From positions 1 through 14,257 of the forward strand of contig CAYSCA010000077.1 of the NCBI GenBank assembly GCA_964429465.1: a stretch of 14,257 bases of DNA, read 5' to 3'. The stretch is from Ferrovibrio sp964429465 (GTDB taxonomy: Bacteria; Pseudomonadota; Alphaproteobacteria; Ferrovibrionales; Ferrovibrionaceae). Positions 1 through 6,014 of this stretch are shown one piece after another (the stretch's first letter is position 1; every line of letters starts with the position of its first letter). The notes beneath the pieces are model-generated. The model had not been told where the DNA came from and did not search any database. It saw only the letters and a list, made by a program, of their open reading frames with translations. A program made the position numbers and the translations under genes.

Positions 1-933
1 GTGCGCGTCAATGCCCGTCGCGGCGTGGTGCTGGCCACCGGCGGCTTTCCGCATGACATCGAGCGGCGCAAGCAGCTTTATCCCCATGCCCCGACCGGCC
101 GCGAGCATTGGTCGCCGGCCGCCGAAAGCAATACCGGCGACGGCATCAAGCTGGCGCGTGCTTTCGGCGCCCGCACGGCGGACGAACTGCCCAATGCGGC
201 GGCCTGGGTGCCGGTCAGCCGGGTGCCGCGCGAGGATGGCAGCGTCGGTCCGTTCCCGCATTTCGTCGACCGTGCCAAGCCCGGCGTGATCGCAGTGACA
301 CGCGCCGGCACGCGCTTCGTCAACGAGGGCAACTGCTACCACGATTTCTGCCAGGCGCTGGTGAAAGCCAGCAAAGATCTGGATGGCGAAATCTGCGCCT
401 GGCTGATCTGCGATCACCCGACCCTGCGGCGCTACGGCCTCGGCCATGTGAAGCCCTTCCCGGTGCCGATTTCGCATCAGCTGAAGAACGGTTATCTCAA
501 GCGCGGCCGCAATCTGGCCGAACTGGCGGCGGCCTGCGGCATCGACGCCGCTGCCCTGGAGCGCACGGTCGCCGATTACAACAGCCATGCGCGCAAGGGC
601 GAGGACCCGCAATTCGGCAAGGGCAGCAATGCCTATAACCGCTATCTCGGCGATCCCACGGTGAAGCCCAATCCCTGCGTCGCGCCGGTGCAGACCGGGC
701 CTTTCTACGCCGTGCAGCTGGTGATCGGCGATCTGGGCAGCTTTGCCGGCCTCAAGACCGATGCGCAGGCCCGCGTGCTGGGCGAGGATGGCCGGCCGGT
801 GCCGGGCCTCTACGCGGCCGGCAACGACATGGCCAGCATCATGGGCGGCAACTATCCCGGCGGCGGCATCACGCTCGGCCCGGCCATGACCTTCGGCTAC
901 ATCGCCGGCCGGCATGCCGCAGGCGCCGCGTGA
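1..933 (+). CDS. FAD-dependent oxidoreductase (fumarate reductase / 3-ketosteroid dehydrogenase-like), C-terminal part
   Basis: The gene is open from the first base of the window. The opening GTG is probably an internal valine, because the protein begins at the GVVLATGGF strand (residues 8-16) that in this family follows a long N-terminal FAD-binding half; roughly 200 or more residues are missing upstream. The C-terminal signature is clear: GLYAAGND near residue 269, then NYPGGGITLGPAMTFG from about 284. This is the FAD-contacting end of FAD_binding_2 flavoproteins (fumarate reductase, KstD and related enoate or steroid dehydrogenases). It ends with TGA at 931-933. An IclR regulator follows 32 nt downstream on the same strand, so the two may be co-transcribed and the enzyme may be catabolic. 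The substrate cannot be read from this fragment. Steroid-like, aromatic-acid or tricarballylate-type substrates are all possible, and KstD identity is only suggested. Confidence 0.85.
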   Translation: MRVNARRGVVLATGGFPHDIERRKQLYPHAPTGREHWSPAAESNTGDGIKLARAFGARTADELPNAAAWVPVSRVPREDGSVGPFPHFVDRAKPGVIAVTRAGTRFVNEGNCYHDFCQALVKASKDLDGEICAWLICDHPTLRRYGLGHVKPFPVPISHQLKNGYLKRGRNLAELAAACGIDAAALERTVADYNSHARKGEDPQFGKGSNAYNRYLGDPTVKPNPCVAPVQTGPFYAVQLVIGDLGSFAGLKTDAQARVLGEDGRPVPGLYAAGNDMASIMGGNYPGGGITLGPAMTFGYIAGRHAAGAA

Positions 934-965
934 CATGGCCGCGGCGGCCCGCTATGCAGTGACTC

Positions 966-1811
966 ATGGTGGAACCCGTCGATTCCGGCAATATCGTCTC
1001 GCTGTATGACGGCGCCGAGGCCGAGGCGCGCCCCGGCAAGGGGCGCGGCGTGCAGTCGGTGGAGATCGGCGGCCGGCTGCTCGGGCTTCTGGCCGACAGC
1101 AGCCAGCCGATGATGCTGCGCGACCTGGCCCAGGCCGCCGAACTCACGCCGGGTCAGGCCCATGCCTACATGACCAGCCTGCGCAAGCTGGAGATGGTCG
1201 AGCAGGACGCCTCGGGCCGCTACCGGCTGGGGCCTTTCGCGCTGCATCTCGGGCTCGCGCGGTTGCGCGCCACCGATCCCTACAAGCTGGCCTCCGAGGC
1301 GGTGATCGGGCTGGCGGAGCAGCTCAATCTGATGGTGGCGGTCACCGTCTGGGGCACCCATGGCCCGACCATCGTGCTGGTCCAGGAATCGTCCAACTAC
1401 ATTCATGCCAATGTGCGCGCCGGCGGCATGTTCACGGTCACCGGCACGGCGACCGGCAAGATCTTTGCGGCCTATCTGCCGCCGCAGCTGGTCGCGCCGG
1501 TGGTGGAGGAGGAGCTGCGGGCCGCCCAGAAGGGCTGGCGCGATGTGGGTGCCCTGTCGGGCGATGCGCTGGACCACGAAGTGGAAAGAGTCCGCCGCGA
1601 TGGCATCGCGGCCACGAGCGACCTTCCCGTACCGGGAATCAGCGCGCTCGCCGCGCCAATCTTCAACCACAGCGGCCATCTGCAGCTGGCGATCACGATC
1701 ATCGGGCCGACGCCCAAGATCGATGTTGATCTCGCAGGACCGCATGCGGCGGCATTGCTGAAATTCACCCGCGAGCTTTCGGCAAAGCTGGGCTACAGCC
1801 GCCCAGCCTGA
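966..1811 (+). CDS. IclR family transcriptional regulator
   Basis: A 281-residue protein with the IclR architecture. A winged helix-turn-helix spans about residues 29-90 (RLLGLLADSSQPMMLRDLAQ, then a recognition-helix region near 60-75 and a YRLGPFALHLG wing and linker). An effector-binding domain covers about 105-275. ATG 966 is the only sensible start near the N-terminus: the frame is closed by a TGA three bases upstream, and no strong Shine-Dalgarno is visible. The regulator follows the FAD-dependent oxidoreductase by 32 nt. IclR proteins often control neighbouring catabolic genes in response to a small aromatic or carboxylic effector, so regulation of that enzyme is a reasonable inference. 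The effector is unknown. The stop codon lies inside the 55-bp sequence duplicated across the N gap, so its 3' flank is affected by the assembly problem, but the coding sequence looks intact. Confidence 0.93.
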   Translation: MVEPVDSGNIVSLYDGAEAEARPGKGRGVQSVEIGGRLLGLLADSSQPMMLRDLAQAAELTPGQAHAYMTSLRKLEMVEQDASGRYRLGPFALHLGLARLRATDPYKLASEAVIGLAEQLNLMVAVTVWGTHGPTIVLVQESSNYIHANVRAGGMFTVTGTATGKIFAAYLPPQLVAPVVEEELRAAQKGWRDVGALSGDALDHEVERVRRDGIAATSDLPVPGISALAAPIFNHSGHLQLAITIIGPTPKIDVDLAGPHAAALLKFTRELSAKLGYSRPA

Positions 1812-1859
1812 GACTATTTCCGTGCCGTTTTCTTCTTCGCGGTCTTCTTCTTCGCAGTC
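1805..1859. repeat. Left copy of 55-bp exact duplication at contig join
   Basis: These 55 bases are identical to 1960-2014. They contain the last bases of the IclR gene including its stop, the short spacer, and the reverse-strand C-terminal codons of the DUF3008-like gene. Because the copy includes unique sequence and runs exactly up to the N block, it is best explained as two contig ends covering the same locus rather than as a biological repeat. Confidence 0.9.
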
Positions 1860-1959
1860 NNNNNNNNNNNNNNNNNNNNNNNNNNNNNNNNNNNNNNNNN
1901 NNNNNNNNNNNNNNNNNNNNNNNNNNNNNNNNNNNNNNNNNNNNNNNNNNNNNNNNNNN
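1860..1959. other. Assembly gap of exactly 100 N
   Basis: A run of exactly 100 N, a conventional placeholder length for a gap of unknown size. Both sides end or begin with the same 55 bases, so the true gap may be negative: the contigs overlap and should be merged. Merging would remove 155 bases and leave the IclR and DUF3008-like genes convergent, with only 2 nt between their stop codons. Confidence 0.95.
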
Positions 1960-2014
1960 AGCCTGAGACTATTTCCGTGCCGTTTTCTTCTTCGCGGTCT
2001 TCTTCTTCGCAGTC
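1960..2014. repeat. Right copy of 55-bp exact duplication at contig join
   Basis: Exact copy of 1805-1859, beginning with the last four coding bases of the IclR gene before its own spacer. This copy continues into the complete DUF3008-like gene. The joint falls inside a 15-bp tandem repeat, which is a natural place for a short-read assembler to break. Confidence 0.9.
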
Positions 2015-2223
2015 TTCTTCTTGGCCGTCTTTTTCTTAGCCGTCTTCTTCTTCGGCAGCGACTTGCGCTTGGTATGCGCCATCGCCTCCAGTTCCTTCTT
2101 GCTCATGGACTCTGCCATGCCTTTCGAGGCGCCGCGCAGGCTGGATTTCGATTTCTCGCCGCGTTTGGCAGCCAGCGCTGCGCCGGCCGCCATCTGCTGC
2201 TTCTTGGATTTCGCTTTCGCCAT
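1969..2223 (-). CDS. DUF3008 family small basic protein with (KKKTA)5 tail
   Basis: An 84-residue, very basic protein. Residues 1-57 resemble the short DUF3008 family: a lysine-rich start, then AAGAALAAKRGEKS, a LRGASKGMAESMS segment and an MAHTKRKSLP segment. The family has no established function that I can name. The tail, from about residue 58, is five KKKTA pentapeptides ending in RK, resembling the tails of histone H1-like bacterial proteins. It is encoded by five 15-bp units at 1978-2052. ATG 2221-2223 is preceded by GGAAG at a suitable distance. Nucleic-acid binding is inferred only from the charge and the tail. The gene is convergent with the IclR gene. The contig join falls in the repeat, so the repeat number may be wrong in this assembly, and a second copy of its last codons lies left of the gap at 1814-1859. 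Confidence 0.8.
   Translation of the reverse strand: MAKAKSKKQQMAAGAALAAKRGEKSKSSLRGASKGMAESMSKKELEAMAHTKRKSLPKKKTAKKKTAKKKTAKKKTAKKKTARK
1978..2052 (-). repeat. Five tandem 15-bp units encoding KKKTA
   Basis: Read on the minus strand, five in-frame 15-base units encode Lys-Lys-Lys-Thr-Ala. Units differ only at third codon positions (AAG/AAA, ACG/ACC/ACT, GCG/GCC/GCT/GCA), so the DNA is slightly diverged while the peptide is perfectly kept. Unit number could vary by slippage or recombination, or be misassembled next to the gap. Confidence 0.9.
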
Positions 2224-2288
2224 CGGTTGCTTCCGTCGGACGTTGATCCTTCCGGATTAAGTCGCCGCGGCGGAAAGTGGTTCCGGTG

Positions 2289-3386
2289 CTATTCCGCAGC
2301 CTCGAGCGTCGGATAGTCGGTATAGCCCTCGGCGCCGCCGCCATAGAAGGTGGCGCGATGGGCCTTGGCCAGCGGCGCGTTGCGTTTCAGCCGCGTGACC
2401 AGGTCGGGGTTGCTGATGAAGGAGCGGCCGAAAGCGACCAGATCGGCGCCGCCCTTGGCGATCACGGCTTCTGCCATCTCCGGCGTGTAGCCGTTATTCA
2501 CGATCCAGCTGCCGCGGAAGCGGCGCCGCAGGGCATCATAGTCGAAGCCCGCGCCGAAATTGCGGTCGCCACCGGTCTGGCCCTCTATCACATGGATATA
2601 GGCAAGGTCCAAGCGATCGAGCTGTTCGACCACATATTCGAAGACCGGCTGCGGATTGCTGTCGCTGGCGTCATTGGCTGGCGTCACCGGCGACAGCCGG
2701 ATGCCGGTGCGCTGGGGGCCGACTTCCTCGGCCACCGCCTGCATCACCTGCAGCATCAGACGGGCGCGGTTATCGATGCTGCCGCCATAGATGTCATCCC
2801 GCTTGTTGCTGCCGTCGCGGAGAAATTGATCGAGCAGATAGCCGTTGGCGCCATGCACCTCGACGCCATCGAAGCCGGCGGCAATGGCGTTGGCGGCGCC
2901 GGTGCGGAAGGTCGCCACGATGCCGGGGATTTCATGCAGCTCCAGGGCGCGGGGTTCGGAGACATCGACGAACTCGCCGCCGAGGAATGTCTTGGTATTG
3001 GCGCGGATGGCCGAGGGCGCGACAGGCTTCGCGCCGCCCGGCTGCAGCGCCACGTGCGAGACGCGGCCGACATGCCAGAGCTGCAGGAAGATGCGACCGC
3101 CGCGTGCATGCACGGCCTCGGTAACGCGGCGCCAGCCGACCACCTGTTCCCTGCTGTGGATTCCCGGCGTCGCCTCATAGCCCTGGCCTTCCGGGCAGAC
3201 CTGGGTGGCCTCGGCGACGATCAGTCCGGCCTCGGCGCGCTGCGCGTAATATTCCGCCATCAGGGCGGTCGGCACATTGCCGGCGGCCGCGCGGTTGCGC
3301 GTCAGCGGTGCCATGACGACGCGGTTGGGCAGGGCAAGGGCGCCGACGCGATGCGGCTCGAACAGGGAAGGGCTCGGGGCGGTCAT
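2289..3386 (-). CDS. Old Yellow Enzyme family alkene reductase (NADH:flavin oxidoreductase)
   Basis: A 365-residue FMN-dependent TIM-barrel enzyme that reduces activated C=C bonds (enones, enoates, nitro compounds) with NAD(P)H. Visible landmarks are PLTRNRA (27-33), LQLWHVGR (101-108), and the substrate-binding and catalytic segment HGANGYLLDQFLRDGSNKR with His178, Asn181 and the proton donor Tyr183. IYGGSIDNR follows at 199-207, and VAFGRSFISNPDL at 317-329 is the phosphate-binding end of the barrel. The size matches NemA/OYE proteins. The start at 3386 was preferred over one at 3464: the extra 26 residues look non-homologous, and ATG 3386 has AGGA five bases upstream (3392-3395). The gene stands alone on the minus strand, separated from the SDR gene by a 395-bp gap containing a CRP-type site, and may have its own promoter. 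The physiological substrate is unknown; a role in detoxifying electrophiles is usual for the family. Confidence 0.95.
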   Translation of the reverse strand: MTAPSPSLFEPHRVGALALPNRVVMAPLTRNRAAAGNVPTALMAEYYAQRAEAGLIVAEATQVCPEGQGYEATPGIHSREQVVGWRRVTEAVHARGGRIFLQLWHVGRVSHVALQPGGAKPVAPSAIRANTKTFLGGEFVDVSEPRALELHEIPGIVATFRTGAANAIAAGFDGVEVHGANGYLLDQFLRDGSNKRDDIYGGSIDNRARLMLQVMQAVAEEVGPQRTGIRLSPVTPANDASDSNPQPVFEYVVEQLDRLDLAYIHVIEGQTGGDRNFGAGFDYDALRRRFRGSWIVNNGYTPEMAEAVIAKGGADLVAFGRSFISNPDLVTRLKRNAPLAKAHRATFYGGGAEGYTDYPTLEAAE

Positions 3387-3500
3387 GGAAATCCTGGATG
3401 GTGAAGGCGGGAAAGATGATCTTGCGCGGCAGCGGCAAAAGGGCAAGTCCGCCGCCATCGGCAATTCTGTTCCGTCAATCCTCGATCCCGCTCACCGGCC

Positions 3501-3516
3501 TGTGATCCGGGTCACA
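3501..3516. promoter_or_regulatory. CRP/FNR-family binding site (perfect TGTGA-N6-TCACA)
   Basis: The sequence is TGTGA, six bases, TCACA, flanked by C and G so that the inverted repeat extends to six bases per arm. It matches the half-sites and spacing of the E. coli CRP consensus exactly. For plus-strand transcription its centre (3508.5) lies 41.5 bp upstream of a start predicted from a -10-like box at 3538-3543, the geometry of class II CRP activation. For the minus strand it lies about 122 bp before the Old Yellow Enzyme start codon. Which alphaproteobacterial CRP-like protein would bind is unknown. Confidence 0.6.
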
Positions 3517-3534
3517 GCAAAAGGACGGCCGGCA

Positions 3535-3543
3535 TGCGATACA
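3535..3543 (+). promoter_or_regulatory. Possible extended -10 promoter element
   Basis: TGC followed by GATACA gives a TGn extended -10 motif with a weak hexamer, matching TATAAT only at the A-T-A core. No good -35 is present at 17 bp, as expected for an activator-dependent promoter. The call rests mainly on its spacing from the CRP-type site and the hairpins that follow. Confidence 0.3.
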
Positions 3544-3549
3544 GACGGC

Positions 3550-3620
3550 GTCAGCGTCGAGGGACGATCCCTCGTGTTCCCCAACTGCAGCCCCGGAGCC
3601 TCGTGCTCCGGGGCTTCTTT
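3550..3620 (+). ncRNA. Candidate small RNA with two hairpins, about 71 nt
   Basis: The start is predicted seven bases after the -10-like box. The first hairpin is CGAGGGA / TCCCTCG with a CGA loop (3558-3574). A short C-rich single-stranded linker (about 3575-3589) follows, then a 10-bp GC-rich hairpin and TTCTTT. This is the architecture of a trans-acting small RNA ending in an intrinsic terminator. No plus-strand gene lies upstream between the IclR gene at 1811 and this terminator, so the terminator otherwise has no obvious purpose. I do not recognise it as a known RNA family. The call is an inference from structure and spacing. Confidence 0.4.
3590..3620 (+). terminator. Rho-independent terminator
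   Basis: A perfect 10-bp stem GCCCCGGAGC / GCTCCGGGGC with a CTCGT loop is followed directly by TTCTTT. The T-rich tail exists only in the plus orientation, so it terminates rightward transcription rather than the leftward SDR operon. Confidence 0.75.
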
Positions 3621-3642
3621 GCTGCCGGTCCCACCAGATACG

Positions 3643-3670
3643 AGTCTCACCAGAGATTGCCAGTCTCACC
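3643..3670. repeat. Two 9-bp direct repeats AGTCTCACC, 19 bp apart
   Basis: AGTCTCACC occurs at 3643-3651 and again at 3662-3670, start to start 19 bp, close to two helical turns. It lies between the plus-strand terminator and the end of the SDR gene. It could be a tandem operator or chance; no further copy was noticed nearby. Confidence 0.4.
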
Positions 3671-3781
3671 GGGGCAGGCGGCCTGCGGGCCGCGCCGTGA
3701 GCAGGATGGCGCCGACAATCATCGTGGCGGGATTGGGGAGAGGCATCCGTGTATTCAGCCGCCATGCCGCGGCGCGGTGAT

Positions 3782-4504
3782 CTATTTCTGAATCCCGCAG
3801 AATTCTCTTGCGGAAATCCACTCGCCATGGCGCTGGCAGGAAGCTTCGGCCAGAGCGACGAAGACTTCCATAATGTCTTCCGCAGCGGGCAGTGTGTTCG
3901 GATCCTCGCCCGGAAAGGCCTCGCCGCGCATCTTGGTGCGCGTGCCGCCCGGATCGACCAGATTCACCTTGATGTTGCCCTGCGCGCATTCCTTGGCATA
4001 GCCGAGCACCATGTTGTCCAGCGCCGCCTTCGACGCGGCATAGGCGCCCCAATAGGCGCGCGGCGCGCGGCCGACGCTGGAGGTGACGAAGATCGCGCGC
4101 CCGGCGGGCGAGGCATGCAGCAGCGGGTGGACGGCGCGGATCAGCCGCTGGTTGGCATGCACGTTGACCTTGAATACCTGTTCCCAGAGGTTCGGCGGGA
4201 ACTGATGCAGCGGCGTCATGCGGCCCAGGATGCCGGCATTGCCGACCAGGATGTCGAGCCGGCCGAAGCGTTCCAGCAGCGGCGCGGCCAGCCCGTCGAT
4301 CATCTCGGTCTTCTCGAGGTCCAGCGGCACGAGGGTGGCAGAGCCGCCGGCCGCCTTGATCTCGTCGTCCAGCTCCTCCAGCCCGCCGGTGGTGCGCGCG
4401 ACGCAGATCACATGCGCGCCCTCGGCGGCATAGCGTTTGGCAATCGCGGCGCCAATGCCGCGGCTGGCGCCGGTGACCAGCGCGATCCTTTCCTTCAGGC
4501 GCAT
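3782..4504 (-). CDS. SDR family NAD(P)-dependent oxidoreductase
   Basis: A 240-residue classical short-chain dehydrogenase/reductase. The Rossmann cofactor motif TGASRGIG is at 11-18, a DLE segment at 62-64, NAG at 89-91 and the structural Asn114. The catalytic Ser142, Tyr155 and Lys159 (YAASK) have standard spacing, and PGGTRTKM follows at 185-192. All catalytic residues are present, so it should be active. The start codon lies 8 nt after the purF stop, with only a weak GAG upstream, which suggests translation coupled to purF. An SDR gene directly after purF is a familiar arrangement in Alphaproteobacteria, but the substrate is not known and purine metabolism should not be assumed. FabG-like acyl reductase activity is not specifically indicated. 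Confidence 0.93.
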   Translation of the reverse strand: MRLKERIALVTGASRGIGAAIAKRYAAEGAHVICVARTTGGLEELDDEIKAAGGSATLVPLDLEKTEMIDGLAAPLLERFGRLDILVGNAGILGRMTPLHQFPPNLWEQVFKVNVHANQRLIRAVHPLLHASPAGRAIFVTSSVGRAPRAYWGAYAASKAALDNMVLGYAKECAQGNIKVNLVDPGGTRTKMRGEAFPGEDPNTLPAAEDIMEVFVALAEASCQRHGEWISAREFCGIQK

Positions 4505-4512
4505 CTGTATTC

Positions 4513-5970
4513 TCAGCTGACTTCGGCGAGGAGGGTGAGCTGCTTGGGCCCGCGCGACGGCCGGGCGATCTCGTCGGTGAGGCCGATCGGATAATCGCCG
4601 GAGAAGCAGGCATCGCAGAAGGCCGGCCGGGTCGGGTCGCGCAGCGGCCTGCCCATGGCGCGGTAGAGCCCGTCCATCGAAACGAAGGCGAGGCTGTCGG
4701 CCTTGATGAACTTCGCCATCTCCTCCACCGAATGGGTGGCGGCCAGCAGCTTGGAGCGTTCCGGCGTATCGACGCCGTAGAAGCAGCTATGCGTGGTCGG
4801 CGGCGAGGCGATGCGCATATGCACCTCGCGGGCGCCGGCCTCGCGCACCATCTCGACGATCTTGGTCGAGGTGGTGCCGCGCACGATGGAATCGTCGACC
4901 AGCACCACGCGCTTGCCTTCGATATAGGCGCGGTTGGCGTTGTGCTTCAGCTTGACGCCGAGATGGCGGATCTGGTCGGTCGGCTCGATGAAGGTGCGGC
5001 CGACATAATGGTTGCGGATGATGCCGAGCTCGAAGGGAATGCCGCTCTCGGCGGCATAGCCGATGGCGGCCGGTACGCCGGAATCCGGCACCGGGATCAC
5101 CACATCGGCCTCGACGCGGTTTTCGCGGGCCAGTTCGGCGCCGATCCGCTTGCGCGCCTCATAGACGCTGCGGCCCTCCACCTGGGAATCCGGGCGGGCG
5201 AAATAGATGTATTCGAAGATGCACAGCCGGTGCGGCACCTTGGGGAAGGGGAACACGCTGTGGATGCCGTCCTCGTCGACGACGATCAGTTCGCCGGGCT
5301 CGACATCGCGCACGAAGTCGGCGCCGAGAATGTCCAGCGCACAGGTCTCCGAGGCCAGGATCGGCGCGCCTTTCAGGTTGCCGAGCACCAGCGGGCGCAC
5401 GCCCCAGGGATCGCGCACGCCGATCAGCTTCTTGGGCGTCAGCGCCACCAGCGCATAGGCGCCCTCGATCTGCTTCAGCGCATCGACGATGCGGTCGACC
5501 AGGGCCGGCTTGCGGCTGAGCGCCACCAGATGGGTGATCACTTCCGTATCCATGGTGGACTGGAAGATGCTGCCCTGGGCGACCAGCTGGTCGCGGATCT
5601 GGCGCGCATTGGTCAGGTTGCCGTTATGCGCCAGCGCGATGCCGCCGATCTCGAGATCGGCATAGATCGGCTGCACGTTGCGCAGCAGCGTGCCGCCCGA
5701 GGTGGAATAGCGCACATGGCCGATGGCGCGGTCGCCGGGCAGGTCGCGGATCACCTTCTCCGACGAGAAGTTCGGCGCCACATGGCCGAGCGCGCGGTGG
5801 CTGTTGAAGCGGCCTTCATGGAAGGCGACGATGCCGGCTGCCTCCTGGCCGCGATGCTGGAGCGCATGCAGGCCGAGCACGGTGTTGGCCGCGGCGTCCG
5901 GGGTTCCGAAAATGCCGAAGATGCCGCATTCCTCGCGCAGCTTGTCGTCGTCGAAAGGATTCGTCTGCAT
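4513..5970 (-). CDS. purF: Amidophosphoribosyltransferase (PurF), 4Fe-4S type
   Basis: Catalyses the first committed step of purine synthesis, PRPP plus glutamine to phosphoribosylamine, in the cytoplasm. The N-terminal class II glutamine amidotransferase domain starts at Cys15, exposed after removal of a 14-residue propeptide, and shows LQHRGQEAAGI, GHVRYST (84-90) and HNGNL (115-119). The phosphoribosyltransferase motif VVLVDDSIVRGTT is at 355-367. Cys250 (LCIFEYIYFARPDS), Cys396 (SCFYGVD) and the CDAC pair Cys452/Cys455 match the four cluster ligands of the B. subtilis-type enzyme. ATG 5970 gives 485 residues and the usual PFDDDKLREECGIFG start. A TTG at 6018 overlapping the cvpA stop would add 16 residues and is less likely, though it would couple translation. 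A GGAG lies upstream of ATG 5970. The gene sits between cvpA and the SDR gene in one unit. Feedback inhibition by purine nucleotides is known for the family. Confidence 0.97.
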   Translation of the reverse strand: MQTNPFDDDKLREECGIFGIFGTPDAAANTVLGLHALQHRGQEAAGIVAFHEGRFNSHRALGHVAPNFSSEKVIRDLPGDRAIGHVRYSTSGGTLLRNVQPIYADLEIGGIALAHNGNLTNARQIRDQLVAQGSIFQSTMDTEVITHLVALSRKPALVDRIVDALKQIEGAYALVALTPKKLIGVRDPWGVRPLVLGNLKGAPILASETCALDILGADFVRDVEPGELIVVDEDGIHSVFPFPKVPHRLCIFEYIYFARPDSQVEGRSVYEARKRIGAELARENRVEADVVIPVPDSGVPAAIGYAAESGIPFELGIIRNHYVGRTFIEPTDQIRHLGVKLKHNANRAYIEGKRVVLVDDSIVRGTTSTKIVEMVREAGAREVHMRIASPPTTHSCFYGVDTPERSKLLAATHSVEEMAKFIKADSLAFVSMDGLYRAMGRPLRDPTRPAFCDACFSGDYPIGLTDEIARPSRGPKQLTLLAEVS

Positions 5971-6014
5971 CTGTTGCGGCTCCAGCGCCCGGCCGATATC
6001 GGTCCGCGGCGGCT

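Larger units (their letters stand above)
3387..3781. other. Gene-free stretch between SDR and Old Yellow Enzyme genes
   Basis: No convincing protein gene is visible on either strand. The stretch holds the Shine-Dalgarno of the Old Yellow Enzyme gene (3392-3395), a possible minus-strand -10 box (complement of 3464-3469), a perfect CRP-type palindrome (3501-3516), a candidate sRNA with terminator (3550-3620), and two AGTCTCACC direct repeats (3643-3651 and 3662-3670). The part from about 3671 to 3781 is GC-rich, and nothing more was recognised in it. Confidence 0.7.

Noticed and set aside
1805..2014. Biological tandem duplication or insertion-site duplication
   Set aside because: The copies abut exactly 100 N and include unique flanking sequence; a contig-end overlap explains this more simply.
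1978..2052. CRISPR-like or non-coding microsatellite array
   Set aside because: Units are 15 bp, directly adjacent, in frame and silent-site diverged, which fits a coding peptide repeat and not spacers between repeats.
2277..3404. Plus-strand open frame opposite the Old Yellow Enzyme gene
   Set aside because: The minus-strand frame has all catalytic motifs of the family; the plus-strand one is low-complexity and without homology signs.
3666..3748. Minus-strand 26-codon ORF encoding a short hydrophobic peptide
   Set aside because: No Shine-Dalgarno at a usable distance, no context, and the length is expected by chance; kept only as a remote possibility.
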